A DNA stretch of 64,000 nucleotides from an uncultured Eubacteriales bacterium. Its GTDB lineage: Bacteria > Bacillota > Clostridia > Oscillospirales > Oscillospiraceae. The stretch spans positions 1-64,000 of the forward strand of contig UQZR01000006.1 in assembly GCA_900545585.1 (NCBI GenBank). Direction: 5' to 3'. Both the position numbers and the translations under genes were made by a program. Shown piece by piece: positions 57,926-64,000 of this stretch. The notes below the pieces were generated by a model. The model ran no database searches. It was not told the origin of the DNA and saw only the letters and a list, made by a program, of their open reading frames with translations. Position 1 is the first letter of the stretch; each line of letters starts with the position of its first letter.

Positions 57926-59190
57926 CCCACATGGTCGAAAAGCGACAGCTGCTCCATGCCGCTTTCCGGCAGCAGCCCACGCTCCATCTGTTCTAACTGC
58001 GCTGCCAGCGTAGCGGGGGAGAAGCGCAGTCCCTGCCGCATCCTGCCGCCGCAGGTAATGAAAAACTGTGCCCGCTTCACCACGACACCCAGCTTTTTCA
58101 GGTCCTCAAACCGCAGATGGCTCTGCCGCCGCGCTGACAGGATGCGCCGCGCACTGACCGGTCCGATCCCCGGCACCCGCAGCAGCGTCTCCAGATCGGC
58201 ACGCATGATCTCTACGGGGAACTGATCCAGATGAGCCACCGCCCAGCTGGACTTGGGATCCAGCCGCTGGTCGAAATCAGGGTACGCCTCGTCCAGCAGC
58301 TCCTCCGCCCGGAAACCGTAGAACCGCAGCAGCCAGTCCGCTTGGTATAGCCGGTGCTCCCGCAGAAGGGGTGGCTTGGTGTCCAGTGCCGGCAGCAGGC
58401 TGTTCTCTACCACTGGCACATACGCTGAGTAGAACACCCGTTTTAGCCGGTACTTCTGATACAGTGACTCTGTCAGCTGCAGGATGTGCCGGTCATTGTC
58501 GCTGGTGGCACCCACAATAAGCTGGGTACTCTGTCCTGCGGGAGCGAACGCAGGCGCGTGCTTGTATTTCACCAGTTCCGCCTTGCTCTGGGCTACGCCG
58601 TCCCGTATCTGTCCCATAGGCCGCAGGATGGCGTCCTTGGTCTTGTCCGGTGCCAGTGACTGCAGACCGCTCTGGGACGGCAGCTCGATGTTGACGCTGA
58701 GCCGGTCCGCCAGAAGTCCCAACTGCTGTACCAGCTCCGGCGACGTCCCGGGGATGGCCTTGGCGTGGATATACCCATTGAACCGGTACTCCTGCCGCAG
58801 GATACGCAGCGCACAGATCATCTGTTCGGTGGTGTAGTCGGGGCTGCGCAGCACGCCGCTGGAGAGAAACAGTCCCTCAATATAGTTCCGCCGGTAGAAG
58901 CCGATGGTCAGCTCCGCCAGCTCCCGCGGCGTAAACGCGGCTCGCCGCGTATCGTTGCTGCGCCGGTTGACGCAGTAGCGGCAGTCGAAGGTACACACGT
59001 TGGTCATCAGCACCTTCAGCAGCGTGATGCAGCGCCCGTCGGCGGAAAAACTGTGGCAGCATCCGGCGATGGAGGAGGATGTGTTGCCGATCATCCCGGG
59101 CCTGGAGCCGCGCCGCACACCGCTGGAGGTGCAGGCCGCATCGTATTTGGCCGCGTCCGTCAGGATGGACAGTTTCTCCAGAACGTCCAT
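57922..59190 (-). CDS. radical-SAM putative DNA modification/repair protein (TIGR03916 type)
   Basis: 422 residues. CTFDCRYC supplies the CxxxCxxC cluster ligands Cys66, Cys70 and Cys73. A C-terminal helix-hairpin-helix (LETLLRVPGIGPVSARRIL) would bind DNA. An early CC pair (about 44-45) is also family-typical. The combination suggests a radical enzyme acting on damaged or modified bases; this is a family prediction, not a proven reaction. The ATG at 59190 has only a weak ribosome site 6 bp after the small upstream gene, so translation is probably coupled. LexA-type control strengthens a repair role. Confidence 0.9.
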   Translation of the reverse strand: MDVLEKLSILTDAAKYDAACTSSGVRRGSRPGMIGNTSSSIAGCCHSFSADGRCITLLKVLMTNVCTFDCRYCVNRRSNDTRRAAFTPRELAELTIGFYRRNYIEGLFLSSGVLRSPDYTTEQMICALRILRQEYRFNGYIHAKAIPGTSPELVQQLGLLADRLSVNIELPSQSGLQSLAPDKTKDAILRPMGQIRDGVAQSKAELVKYKHAPAFAPAGQSTQLIVGATSDNDRHILQLTESLYQKYRLKRVFYSAYVPVVENSLLPALDTKPPLLREHRLYQADWLLRFYGFRAEELLDEAYPDFDQRLDPKSSWAVAHLDQFPVEIMRADLETLLRVPGIGPVSARRILSARRQSHLRFEDLKKLGVVVKRAQFFITCGGRMRQGLRFSPATLAAQLEQMERGLLPESGMEQLSLFDHVG

Positions 59191-59196
59191 CTCACG

Positions 59197-59316
59197 TTAC
59201 GCCGCGCGGCGGCGATGGCGGGGAGCAGGCTGATCGATATGGTCGATGAGCCGCATCACGTTAGCGGCTATGGAGCCAGCGCCCAGCAGGGTAATCAGCA
59301 GTCCGATGGTAGTCAT
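59197..59316 (-). CDS. 39-residue membrane peptide, first gene of the SOS-type operon
   Basis: 39 codons. A hydrophobic N-terminal helix (about residues 3-20, MTTIGLLITLLGAGSIAANV) is followed by an acidic/His turn and a strongly basic tail with RHRRR near the end. GGAGGTAAC stands 7 bases before the ATG at 59316. It lies between a LexA-box promoter and the radical-SAM gene, 6 bp from the latter. I know no family for it. Small SOS-induced membrane peptides elsewhere (for example SidA of Caulobacter) slow cell division; a similar role here is only a suggestion. Confidence 0.65.
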   Translation of the reverse strand: MTTIGLLITLLGAGSIAANVMRLIDHIDQPAPRHRRRAA

Positions 59317-59334
59317 GGCAGTTACCTCCGTATC

Positions 59335-59346
59335 AAACTCATGTTC
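59335..59346 (-). promoter_or_regulatory. second LexA/DinR-like box at the start site
   Basis: On the minus strand GAAC-ATGA-GTTT, one change from GAAC-N4-GTTC. Its centre is 30 bp (about three helical turns) from the main box. A still weaker copy, GAACAAAAATTC, lies at 59392-59403 upstream of the -35. Confidence 0.45.
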
Positions 59347-59354
59347 TATTTCGC

Positions 59355-59383
59355 ATTATAAATCGAACAATCGTTCTTGTCAA
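59355..59383 (-). promoter_or_regulatory. LexA-repressed promoter of the peptide/radical-SAM/DUF4130 operon
   Basis: Minus-strand TTGACA (59383-59378), 17-bp spacer, TATAAT (59360-59355): both hexamers are perfect. The spacer contains the palindrome GAAC-GATT-GTTC (59376-59365), the Gram-positive LexA/DinR box core. A repressor bound there would block RNA polymerase directly. Confidence 0.85.
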
Positions 59384-59423
59384 GTAAAATCGAACAAAAA
59401 TTCTACAAAATTTGCGCAGACAG

Positions 59424-59452
59424 TTGACCGGAGTGGCCGCATGTATTAAAAT
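59424..59452 (+). promoter_or_regulatory. promoter of the pcrA-like helicase gene
   Basis: TTGACC (59424-59429), 17-bp spacer, TAAAAT (59447-59452). It is divergent from the LexA-box promoter and has no clear box of its own. Confidence 0.65.
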
Positions 59453-59485
59453 AAGGAGCAAGAAAGAGAAAAGCGAGGCTGCTAC

Positions 59486-62011
59486 ATGACGAACCTGGAA
59501 AGACGATTCATAACGGCGCGGCGCGCTGCCATCACCGCTGATTTTCAAAAGCTGAACCCCCGCCAGCAGGAGGGCGTGCTGACAACGGAGGGACCACTGC
59601 TGCTGCTGGCCGGCGCCGGCTCCGGTAAGACTACGGTGCTTATCAACCGCGTGGCCAACCTGCTGCGCTACGGGCGGGGCAGTGACTGTGAGGATATCCC
59701 TGTACCGGTGGACGAGGACACCGTGACATTCCTGGAGGGGTACGTCACAGCTCCCGCAGCGGAACGAGAGGAGCAGCGCCCACTGATGCAGTACCTCTGT
59801 GCTGTGGAGCCTGCCAGCCCATGGGAGGTCCTGGCCATCACCTTCACAAACAAGGCCGCCAACGAGCTGAAGGAGAGGCTGGGGCGCATGCTGGGGGAGG
59901 AGCAGGCACGGGATGTCTGGGCGTCCACGTTCCACTCGGCCTGCGTCCGTATTCTGCGCCGCGACATCGACCGTATCGGCTTCGACCGCAGCTTTACCAT
60001 CTATGATTCGGACGACAGCAAGCGCGTTATCAAGGATGTGCTGAAGGAGCTGTCATTGGAGGAGAAGTCCTTCCCGCCGAGAGAGATCCTCAGCGTCATC
60101 TCACAGGCCAAGGACAGCATGCAGTCGCCGGAGGAGTTCATCCACTACTGGGAGGGCGTTAACGACTGGCGCCGTATCAGGATAGGTAAAGTATATGCGC
60201 TTTACAGCAAAAAGCTGCGCGAGGCCAATGCGCTGGACTTCGATGACATCATTCTGCACACCGTCCGGCTGCTGGAGAGCTGCCCCGACGTGCTGGAGCG
60301 CTACCAGCGGAAGTTCCGCTACATCCTCATCGATGAGTATCAGGACACCAACCACCTGCAATACCTGCTGGTGAGCCTGCTGGCAGGCGGCTGGCGCAAC
60401 ATCTGCGTGGTGGGAGACGATGACCAGAGCATCTACCGCTTCCGCGGCGCGGACATCAGCAACATCCTCAGCTTCGAGAAGGAGTACCGCGGCGCCCGCA
60501 CTATCCGTCTGGAGCAGAACTACCGCTCTACCCAGAACATTCTGGACGCGGCCAACGCTGTCATCCGCCACAACGAGGGCCGCAAGGGCAAGACGCTGTG
60601 GACGGAGAATGGAGACGGCGAAAAGGTGATCATCAAGACCGCCTTCAACGAGAGTGACGAGGCCAATTACGTGGTGGGTCAGGTGATGACGGACTACCGC
60701 CGCGGCGGCAATTGGAAAGATCACGCCGTGCTGTACCGTATGAACGCCCAGTCCAACGCGCTGGAATATGCGTTCAAGCGCAACGGCGTACCTTACAAAA
60801 TTTACGGCGGTATGAAGTTCTTCGACCGCGCAGAGATCAAGGACATGCTGGCATACCTGTGCGTCATCAACAATCCCGCCGACGATCTGAGGCTCCGCCG
60901 CATCGTCAACGTGCCCTCCCGCAAGATCGGACAGGCCACCGTGGACAAGGCCCAGACCATCGCCACAGAGCAGGAGACCACGCTCTATCAAGTGTTCCGG
61001 CAGGCGGCGGATTATCCTGAATTGAAGAACGCAGCTGGCAAGCTTATCGCCTTTACAGAACTTATTGAATCTATACGCAGGCAGGTGGAGGGCTGTGACC
61101 TCATCGAACTGTATGATATGGTCTGCGACAAGAGCGGCTATACTGCGGCACTGCGGGAAAAGAACGATATGGAGAGCCGCGGACGCCTGGAAAACGTGGA
61201 AGAGCTGAAATCCAGCATTCAGGGTTATCTGGAAAACGTCGAAGGTGAGCCGTCGCTGTCCGGCTTTCTGGACGAAGTGGCGCTGTATACGGATCTGGAC
61301 AGCCAGTCCGACAGCGACAACTGCGTGACCATGATGACCATGCACGCTGCAAAGGGGCTGGAGTTCCCTCACGTCTACGTGGTGGGCATGGAAGACGGCC
61401 TTTTTCCGGGAAATCGCGCCATGGGCGATGCGGAGGAGATGGAGGAGGAGCGGCGTCTGTGCTACGTGGCCATGACCCGCGCCAAGGAGACGCTGGTACT
61501 GACCAACGCGCGGCAGCGTATGCTGTTCGGCCGCACCGCACCGGCCATGCCCTCCCGCTTTTTGAAGGAGATCCCTGAGGAGAACATGGAGTGGCTCAGC
61601 AAGCCGCAGCCACGCAGCACAGAGAGCAACTGGGACAGCGTCGGCTGGGGCGACGGCGCCGGAGACAGCCGGAGCAGCCGGTACGCCGGATACGATAGCT
61701 ATGGCGAAAAGTACGGCAACTACAGCAGTCGTAGCGCCGCATACGGCACACAGAGTACAATGGCGCACGAGACATCTGGCCCGCAGAAAGCACCGCTCCG
61801 GTCATCGTCCGATGCAGGCCGCAGGGCACCCTCCGGCGGCCTGATGCAGCTGGCACCGGGCGAGAGCGTGCGCCACGATGCCTTCGGGCAGGGCATGGTG
61901 CTGTCCGTCCGCGTCATGGGCAACGACGCCCTTATTGAGGTGGCCTTCGACACGGTGGGCACGAAAAAGCTGATGCTGCGGGCCGCCATGGGCCATCTCA
62001 GCAAAGGATAA
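59486..62011 (+). CDS. pcrA: UvrD/PcrA-type ATP-dependent 3'-5' DNA helicase
   Basis: 841 residues, superfamily 1. LNPRQQEGV (Q motif), LLAGAGSGKTTVL (Walker A), ILIDEYQDTNHLQ (Walker B), GDDDQSIYRFRGA and QNYRSTQNIL, then TMHAAKGLEFPHVYV and VAMTRAKE are in order. The linker near residues 700-780 is low complexity, and the C-terminus has the PcrA RNA-polymerase-interacting Tudor-like fold (VRHDAFGQGMVLSV). It works in repair and replication-transcription conflict. The ATG at 59486 has GCGAGG upstream. Confidence 0.94.
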   Translation: MTNLERRFITARRAAITADFQKLNPRQQEGVLTTEGPLLLLAGAGSGKTTVLINRVANLLRYGRGSDCEDIPVPVDEDTVTFLEGYVTAPAAEREEQRPLMQYLCAVEPASPWEVLAITFTNKAANELKERLGRMLGEEQARDVWASTFHSACVRILRRDIDRIGFDRSFTIYDSDDSKRVIKDVLKELSLEEKSFPPREILSVISQAKDSMQSPEEFIHYWEGVNDWRRIRIGKVYALYSKKLREANALDFDDIILHTVRLLESCPDVLERYQRKFRYILIDEYQDTNHLQYLLVSLLAGGWRNICVVGDDDQSIYRFRGADISNILSFEKEYRGARTIRLEQNYRSTQNILDAANAVIRHNEGRKGKTLWTENGDGEKVIIKTAFNESDEANYVVGQVMTDYRRGGNWKDHAVLYRMNAQSNALEYAFKRNGVPYKIYGGMKFFDRAEIKDMLAYLCVINNPADDLRLRRIVNVPSRKIGQATVDKAQTIATEQETTLYQVFRQAADYPELKNAAGKLIAFTELIESIRRQVEGCDLIELYDMVCDKSGYTAALREKNDMESRGRLENVEELKSSIQGYLENVEGEPSLSGFLDEVALYTDLDSQSDSDNCVTMMTMHAAKGLEFPHVYVVGMEDGLFPGNRAMGDAEEMEEERRLCYVAMTRAKETLVLTNARQRMLFGRTAPAMPSRFLKEIPEENMEWLSKPQPRSTESNWDSVGWGDGAGDSRSSRYAGYDSYGEKYGNYSSRSAAYGTQSTMAHETSGPQKAPLRSSSDAGRRAPSGGLMQLAPGESVRHDAFGQGMVLSVRVMGNDALIEVAFDTVGTKKLMLRAAMGHLSKG

Positions 62012-62076
62012 CGGCACTGTAAACCGCAGGTTGCACGGATATTTCCGGACATTTCACCGTGTAAACCTGTGGATGC

Positions 62077-62105
62077 TTGACAGGCAACAGAAAAAATGGT
62101 ATGTT
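62077..62105 (+). promoter_or_regulatory. promoter of the DUF2500-GNAT pair
   Basis: TTGACA (62077-62082), 17-bp spacer, TATGTT (62100-62105). It lies 30 bp before the DUF2500 start. Confidence 0.6.
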
Positions 62106-62135
62106 TTCCGCAGTGAAAAGAAAGGAGACGCAGCG

Positions 62136-62612
62136 ATGTTCGGTTTCGACGGTTACGGTATGGGCTTTGGCGGTTTTCAAATATTTCAGCTCCTGTTTTT
62201 TATCGCTTTTTTTGGCATTTTCCTGGTGTTCCTCATCAGCGCGGGCAAGGGTATCGCCCAGTGGGGCAAAAATAACCGTTCGCCCCGCCTGACAGTGAAC
62301 GCGGCGGTGGTGGCCAAGCGGGAGAACGTCAGCGTTCACCACCATCACGGTAACGGCGCGGGGCATACAACGCGCTCCACCACCTACTGTGTGACGTTTC
62401 AGTTCGATGGCGGCGACCGGCTGGAGCTGCGGCTCCCCGGGCGGGAATATGGCCTGCTGACGGAGGGGGACACCGGCCTGCTGACATTTCAGGGTACCCG
62501 CTACCTGTCCTTTGAGCGGCAGGGGACGGCGGTGTCCTACCAGGCGGAGACATCCGAAGGGGCAGAAAATGGAAATCGCGGAGAGCGCCGCAGCTGGGAC
62601 CCCGAGCTGTGA
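62136..62612 (+). CDS. DUF2500 family membrane protein
   Basis: 158 residues. One N-terminal membrane helix (about 14-38) is followed by a beta-rich domain. The RLTVNAAVVAKREN region and TTYCVTFQFDGGDRLELRLPGREYGLLTEGDTGLLTFQGTRY are the DUF2500 pattern. A His run (HHHHGNG) precedes the domain core. Function is unknown, probably envelope-related. AAGGAG lies before ATG 62136, and the stop is 1 bp before the next gene's ATG. Confidence 0.82.
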   Translation: MFGFDGYGMGFGGFQIFQLLFFIAFFGIFLVFLISAGKGIAQWGKNNRSPRLTVNAAVVAKRENVSVHHHHGNGAGHTTRSTTYCVTFQFDGGDRLELRLPGREYGLLTEGDTGLLTFQGTRYLSFERQGTAVSYQAETSEGAENGNRGERRSWDPEL

Positions 62613-62613
62613 T

Positions 62614-63105
62614 ATGACAGACAATAAAATGTTTGTTGAGGCGGGCAAAGACGACGCGCTGTCCATCATTGGCCTGCGGCATAAAATCTGGAGTACCACA
62701 TACAGGGGAATTTATCCGGATCATATGATAGATGACTTTGACTGGGCGTGGCACGAGGAAAAAGAGCTGTCAAGGATCAATGATCCGGCATATTCTGTGT
62801 ATTTGATCCAAAAAGATGGTCAGAATATCGGCTATCTGACGATACATCAGGCCAATGTGATTACCTTGCAGTCCCTGTATATCGTCTCCGAATATCAAAG
62901 GCAGGGCGTCGGCCGGGCGGCATTTGAGCATGTAAAGGCCTTTTGCAGAGAGTGTGATGCCGCGTCCTTCATCTGCTATTGTGTTCCTGAGAACGTGAAT
63001 GCCCGTGCATTCTATGAGCGGATGGGCGGCACGTTGATCGGTGCGGACCTGACAAATGACGAAAAGTGGCAGAACTCTGTCACCTATCAATTTACATTGG
63101 CGTAA
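62614..63105 (+). CDS. GNAT family N-acetyltransferase
   Basis: 163 residues. SLYIVSEYQRQGVGRAAFEHVKAF is motif A (acetyl-CoA-binding Q/RxxGxG/A) and ENVNARAFYERMGGTLIG is motif B. The substrate is unknown. The gene is clearly poorer in GC, with more A/T-ending codons, than its neighbours, which hints at later acquisition. It follows DUF2500 immediately, without a strong ribosome site, so it is translationally coupled. Confidence 0.85.
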   Translation: MTDNKMFVEAGKDDALSIIGLRHKIWSTTYRGIYPDHMIDDFDWAWHEEKELSRINDPAYSVYLIQKDGQNIGYLTIHQANVITLQSLYIVSEYQRQGVGRAAFEHVKAFCRECDAASFICYCVPENVNARAFYERMGGTLIGADLTNDEKWQNSVTYQFTLA

Positions 63106-63110
63106 ACACG

Positions 63111-63147
63111 AAAGGCACAGAACCGCCGTCACGGTTCTGTGCCTTTC
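63111..63147 (+). terminator. terminator of the DUF2500-GNAT unit
   Basis: AAAGGCACAGAACCG-CCGTCA-CGGTTCTGTGCCTTT, a 14-15 bp stem with built-in A/T flanks. Confidence 0.85.
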
Positions 63148-63176
63148 ATGTAATATTTGCGCTATAAAGAAGAACA

Positions 63177-63198
63177 CCCTGCGGAGGATTCCGCAGGG
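63177..63198 (-). terminator. terminator of rpmB
   Basis: CCCTGCGGA-ATCC-TCCGCAGGG on the minus strand, followed by TGTTCTTCTTT. It lies 34 bp past the rpmB stop. Confidence 0.75.
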
Positions 63199-63231
63199 CG
63201 TTTTGTCTGTACAGTTCAGGCGACGATCAAC

Positions 63232-63420
63232 TCAGATCGCGCGGGTAACTTTGCCGGAACGCAGGCACCGGGTACAAACATATACATGGCGAGGCGTGCC
63301 GTTGATCACTGCCTTCACGCGCTTGACATTGGGCTTCCAGGGACGATTGGAACGCCGGTGGGAGTGAGAGACCTTGATACCGAAGGTCACGCCCTTGTCG
63401 CAAAATTCGCACTTAGCCAT
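63232..63420 (-). CDS. rpmB: 50S ribosomal protein L28
   Basis: 62 residues. It starts MAKCEFCDKGVTFG and contains VSHSHRRSNRPWKPN, the L28 core. Two CxxC pairs (CEFC at 4-7 and CTRC near 48-51) make this the zinc-binding C+ form. The ATG at 63420 has AAGGAGGTG upstream; the frame is open further up into the leader. In Bacillus rpmB lies next to spoVM, but here it is 27 kb away as a single gene with its own promoter. Confidence 0.95.
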   Translation of the reverse strand: MAKCEFCDKGVTFGIKVSHSHRRSNRPWKPNVKRVKAVINGTPRHVYVCTRCLRSGKVTRAI

Positions 63421-63476
63421 CCGTTGCACCTCCTTGCTGTTGTAACATACGGTCGCTTGCATCGCAAGCAGTTGAT

Positions 63477-63505
63477 ATAATAACAGATAACGCCGCAGAT
63501 TGCAA
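63477..63505 (-). promoter_or_regulatory. promoter of rpmB
   Basis: Minus-strand TTGCAA (63505-63500), 17-bp spacer, TATTAT (63482-63477). A small GCTTGC-GAT-GCAAGC hairpin lies in the leader. Confidence 0.6.
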
Positions 63506-63550
63506 GCACTATTTGACAAAAAAACGAAATTTTTTTGAGAAGCGAAAGTG

Positions 63551-63579
63551 TTGCGAAACAGGGGGATACAAGATATAAT
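63551..63579 (+). promoter_or_regulatory. promoter of hprK
   Basis: TTGCGA (63551-63556), 17-bp spacer, consensus TATAAT (63574-63579). Confidence 0.7.
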
Positions 63580-63640
63580 ATAAGGTAACTATTTGCCGCA
63601 TTTGCCGCGTTTGACGGCGGCGGCTGTGGGAGGGACCTGT

Positions 63641-64000
63641 ATGGAAAAAGTCAGACGGACGCCGGCCAGCCTGAAAAAAATGGTGGAGATCTTCAGCATG
63701 GAGATCCTTCACAAGGGGCGCGACTTCGACAACACCGTTGTGACCATCTCGGACGTGAACCGTCCAGCCCTGCAGCTGGTGGGGTTTTACGACTATTTTG
63801 ACGATAAGCGCCTGCAGATCCTTGGACGCGGTGAAATGCGCTTTCTGGACCGCATGACGGAGACGGAGCGGATGCGGGTGTTCAATAAGCTGCTGAGCTA
63901 TCCGTTCCCTGCCCTCATCGTGGCGAGGGATATGGACGTCCCGACGGAGCTGGTGCAGATGGCAGAGAAGCATGACCGCACGCTGCTGCGGTCCGCGGAG
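63641..64000 (+). CDS. hprK: HPr kinase/phosphorylase, N-terminal part (runs off the window)
   Basis: 120 codons are visible, continuing past position 64000. The N-terminal HprK domain is recognisable: LKKMVEIFSMEILHKG, then ISDVNRPALQLVGFYDYF, then ERMRVFNKLLSYPFPALIVARDM. The kinase domain with its P-loop is outside the window. HprK phosphorylates HPr on a serine for carbon catabolite control in Firmicutes. The ATG at 63641 follows GGGAGGGACC. Confidence 0.92.
   Translation, partial: MEKVRRTPASLKKMVEIFSMEILHKGRDFDNTVVTISDVNRPALQLVGFYDYFDDKRLQILGRGEMRFLDRMTETERMRVFNKLLSYPFPALIVARDMDVPTELVQMAEKHDRTLLRSAE

Noticed and set aside
59392..59403. GAACAAAAATTC as a LexA box controlling the helicase promoter.
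   Set aside because: One mismatch in the GTTC half and it lies upstream of the helicase -35; kept only as a possible accessory site of the divergent promoter.

Overview
The window is a GC-rich chromosomal segment from an anaerobic, endospore-forming, butyrate-producing Clostridium-class Firmicute, most likely in the Oscillospiraceae/Oscillospirales. The evidence is the spoIIA operon (spoIIAA-spoIIAB-sigF); spoVM, sipL, yunB and gerW/ytfJ; an IspH-ribosomal protein S1 fusion; a one-chain pyruvate:ferredoxin oxidoreductase; two butyrate-type CoA-transferases; a T-box; and a glycine riboswitch. Genus and species cannot be read from the sequence alone. Nearly all of it is core genome. I saw no insertion sequence, prophage, integrase or CRISPR array.

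Layout: 1-2000 holds a tRNA-like remnant and a glycine-riboswitch-controlled Na+:alanine/glycine symporter (minus strand). 2.0-5.0 kb has a membrane-anchored EEP-family hydrolase, a rhomboid/LspA-like pair and two small minus-strand genes. 5.0-13.3 kb is a long plus-strand run: M50 protease, scpA-scpB, DUF2953, ytfJ, D,D-carboxypeptidase, rluB, an RpiR regulator, a flavoprotein, cmk and plsC. It leads into ispH-rpsA (13.3-15.2 kb) and a butyryl-CoA:acetate CoA-transferase. 16.9-23.9 kb holds ispD-ispF, a DUF3343/cysteine desulfurase pair, cdaA-cdaR (c-di-AMP), rseC-like, DUF5685 and a J-protein. 23.9-36.1 kb is a classic housekeeping block: yicC-remA-gmk-rpoZ-priA-def-fmt-rsmB-rlmN-prpC-prkC-rsgA, then a 53-residue membrane protein and the 24-codon spoVM. 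36.1-46.9 kb has sipL, the RNase P RNA, an amino-acid ABC transporter with a DapF-fold racemase, murD, yunB, ligA and an intracellular GH13 enzyme. 47-55.3 kb has the pyruvate:ferredoxin oxidoreductase, a second CoA-transferase and T-box-valS. 55.4-56.9 kb is spoIIA. 57.1-59.3 kb is a minus-strand SOS-type cassette, divergent from a PcrA/UvrD helicase. The end carries DUF2500, a GNAT acetyltransferase, rpmB and the start of hprK.

How the genes fit together: pyruvate:ferredoxin oxidoreductase supplies acetyl-CoA and reduced ferredoxin, and the CoA-transferases can close the butyrate pathway. The prpC-prkC-rsgA-spoVM order matches the Bacillus subtilis order apart from missing rpe/thiN, and places spoVM beside sipL, whose products both act at the SpoIVA coat basement layer. 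Vegetative promoters are very regular: at least fifteen TTGACA/TATAAT-like sites with 17-bp spacers can be read directly.

The most interesting unit is at 59.2-59.4 kb. A near-consensus sigma-A promoter has a perfect GAAC-N4-GTTC LexA/DinR-type box exactly in its spacer, and a second, weaker box 30 bp away at the start site. It drives a previously unmarked 39-residue membrane peptide, a radical-SAM/helix-hairpin-helix protein and its DUF4130 partner. This looks like an SOS-induced DNA repair or modification operon led by a tiny membrane protein.
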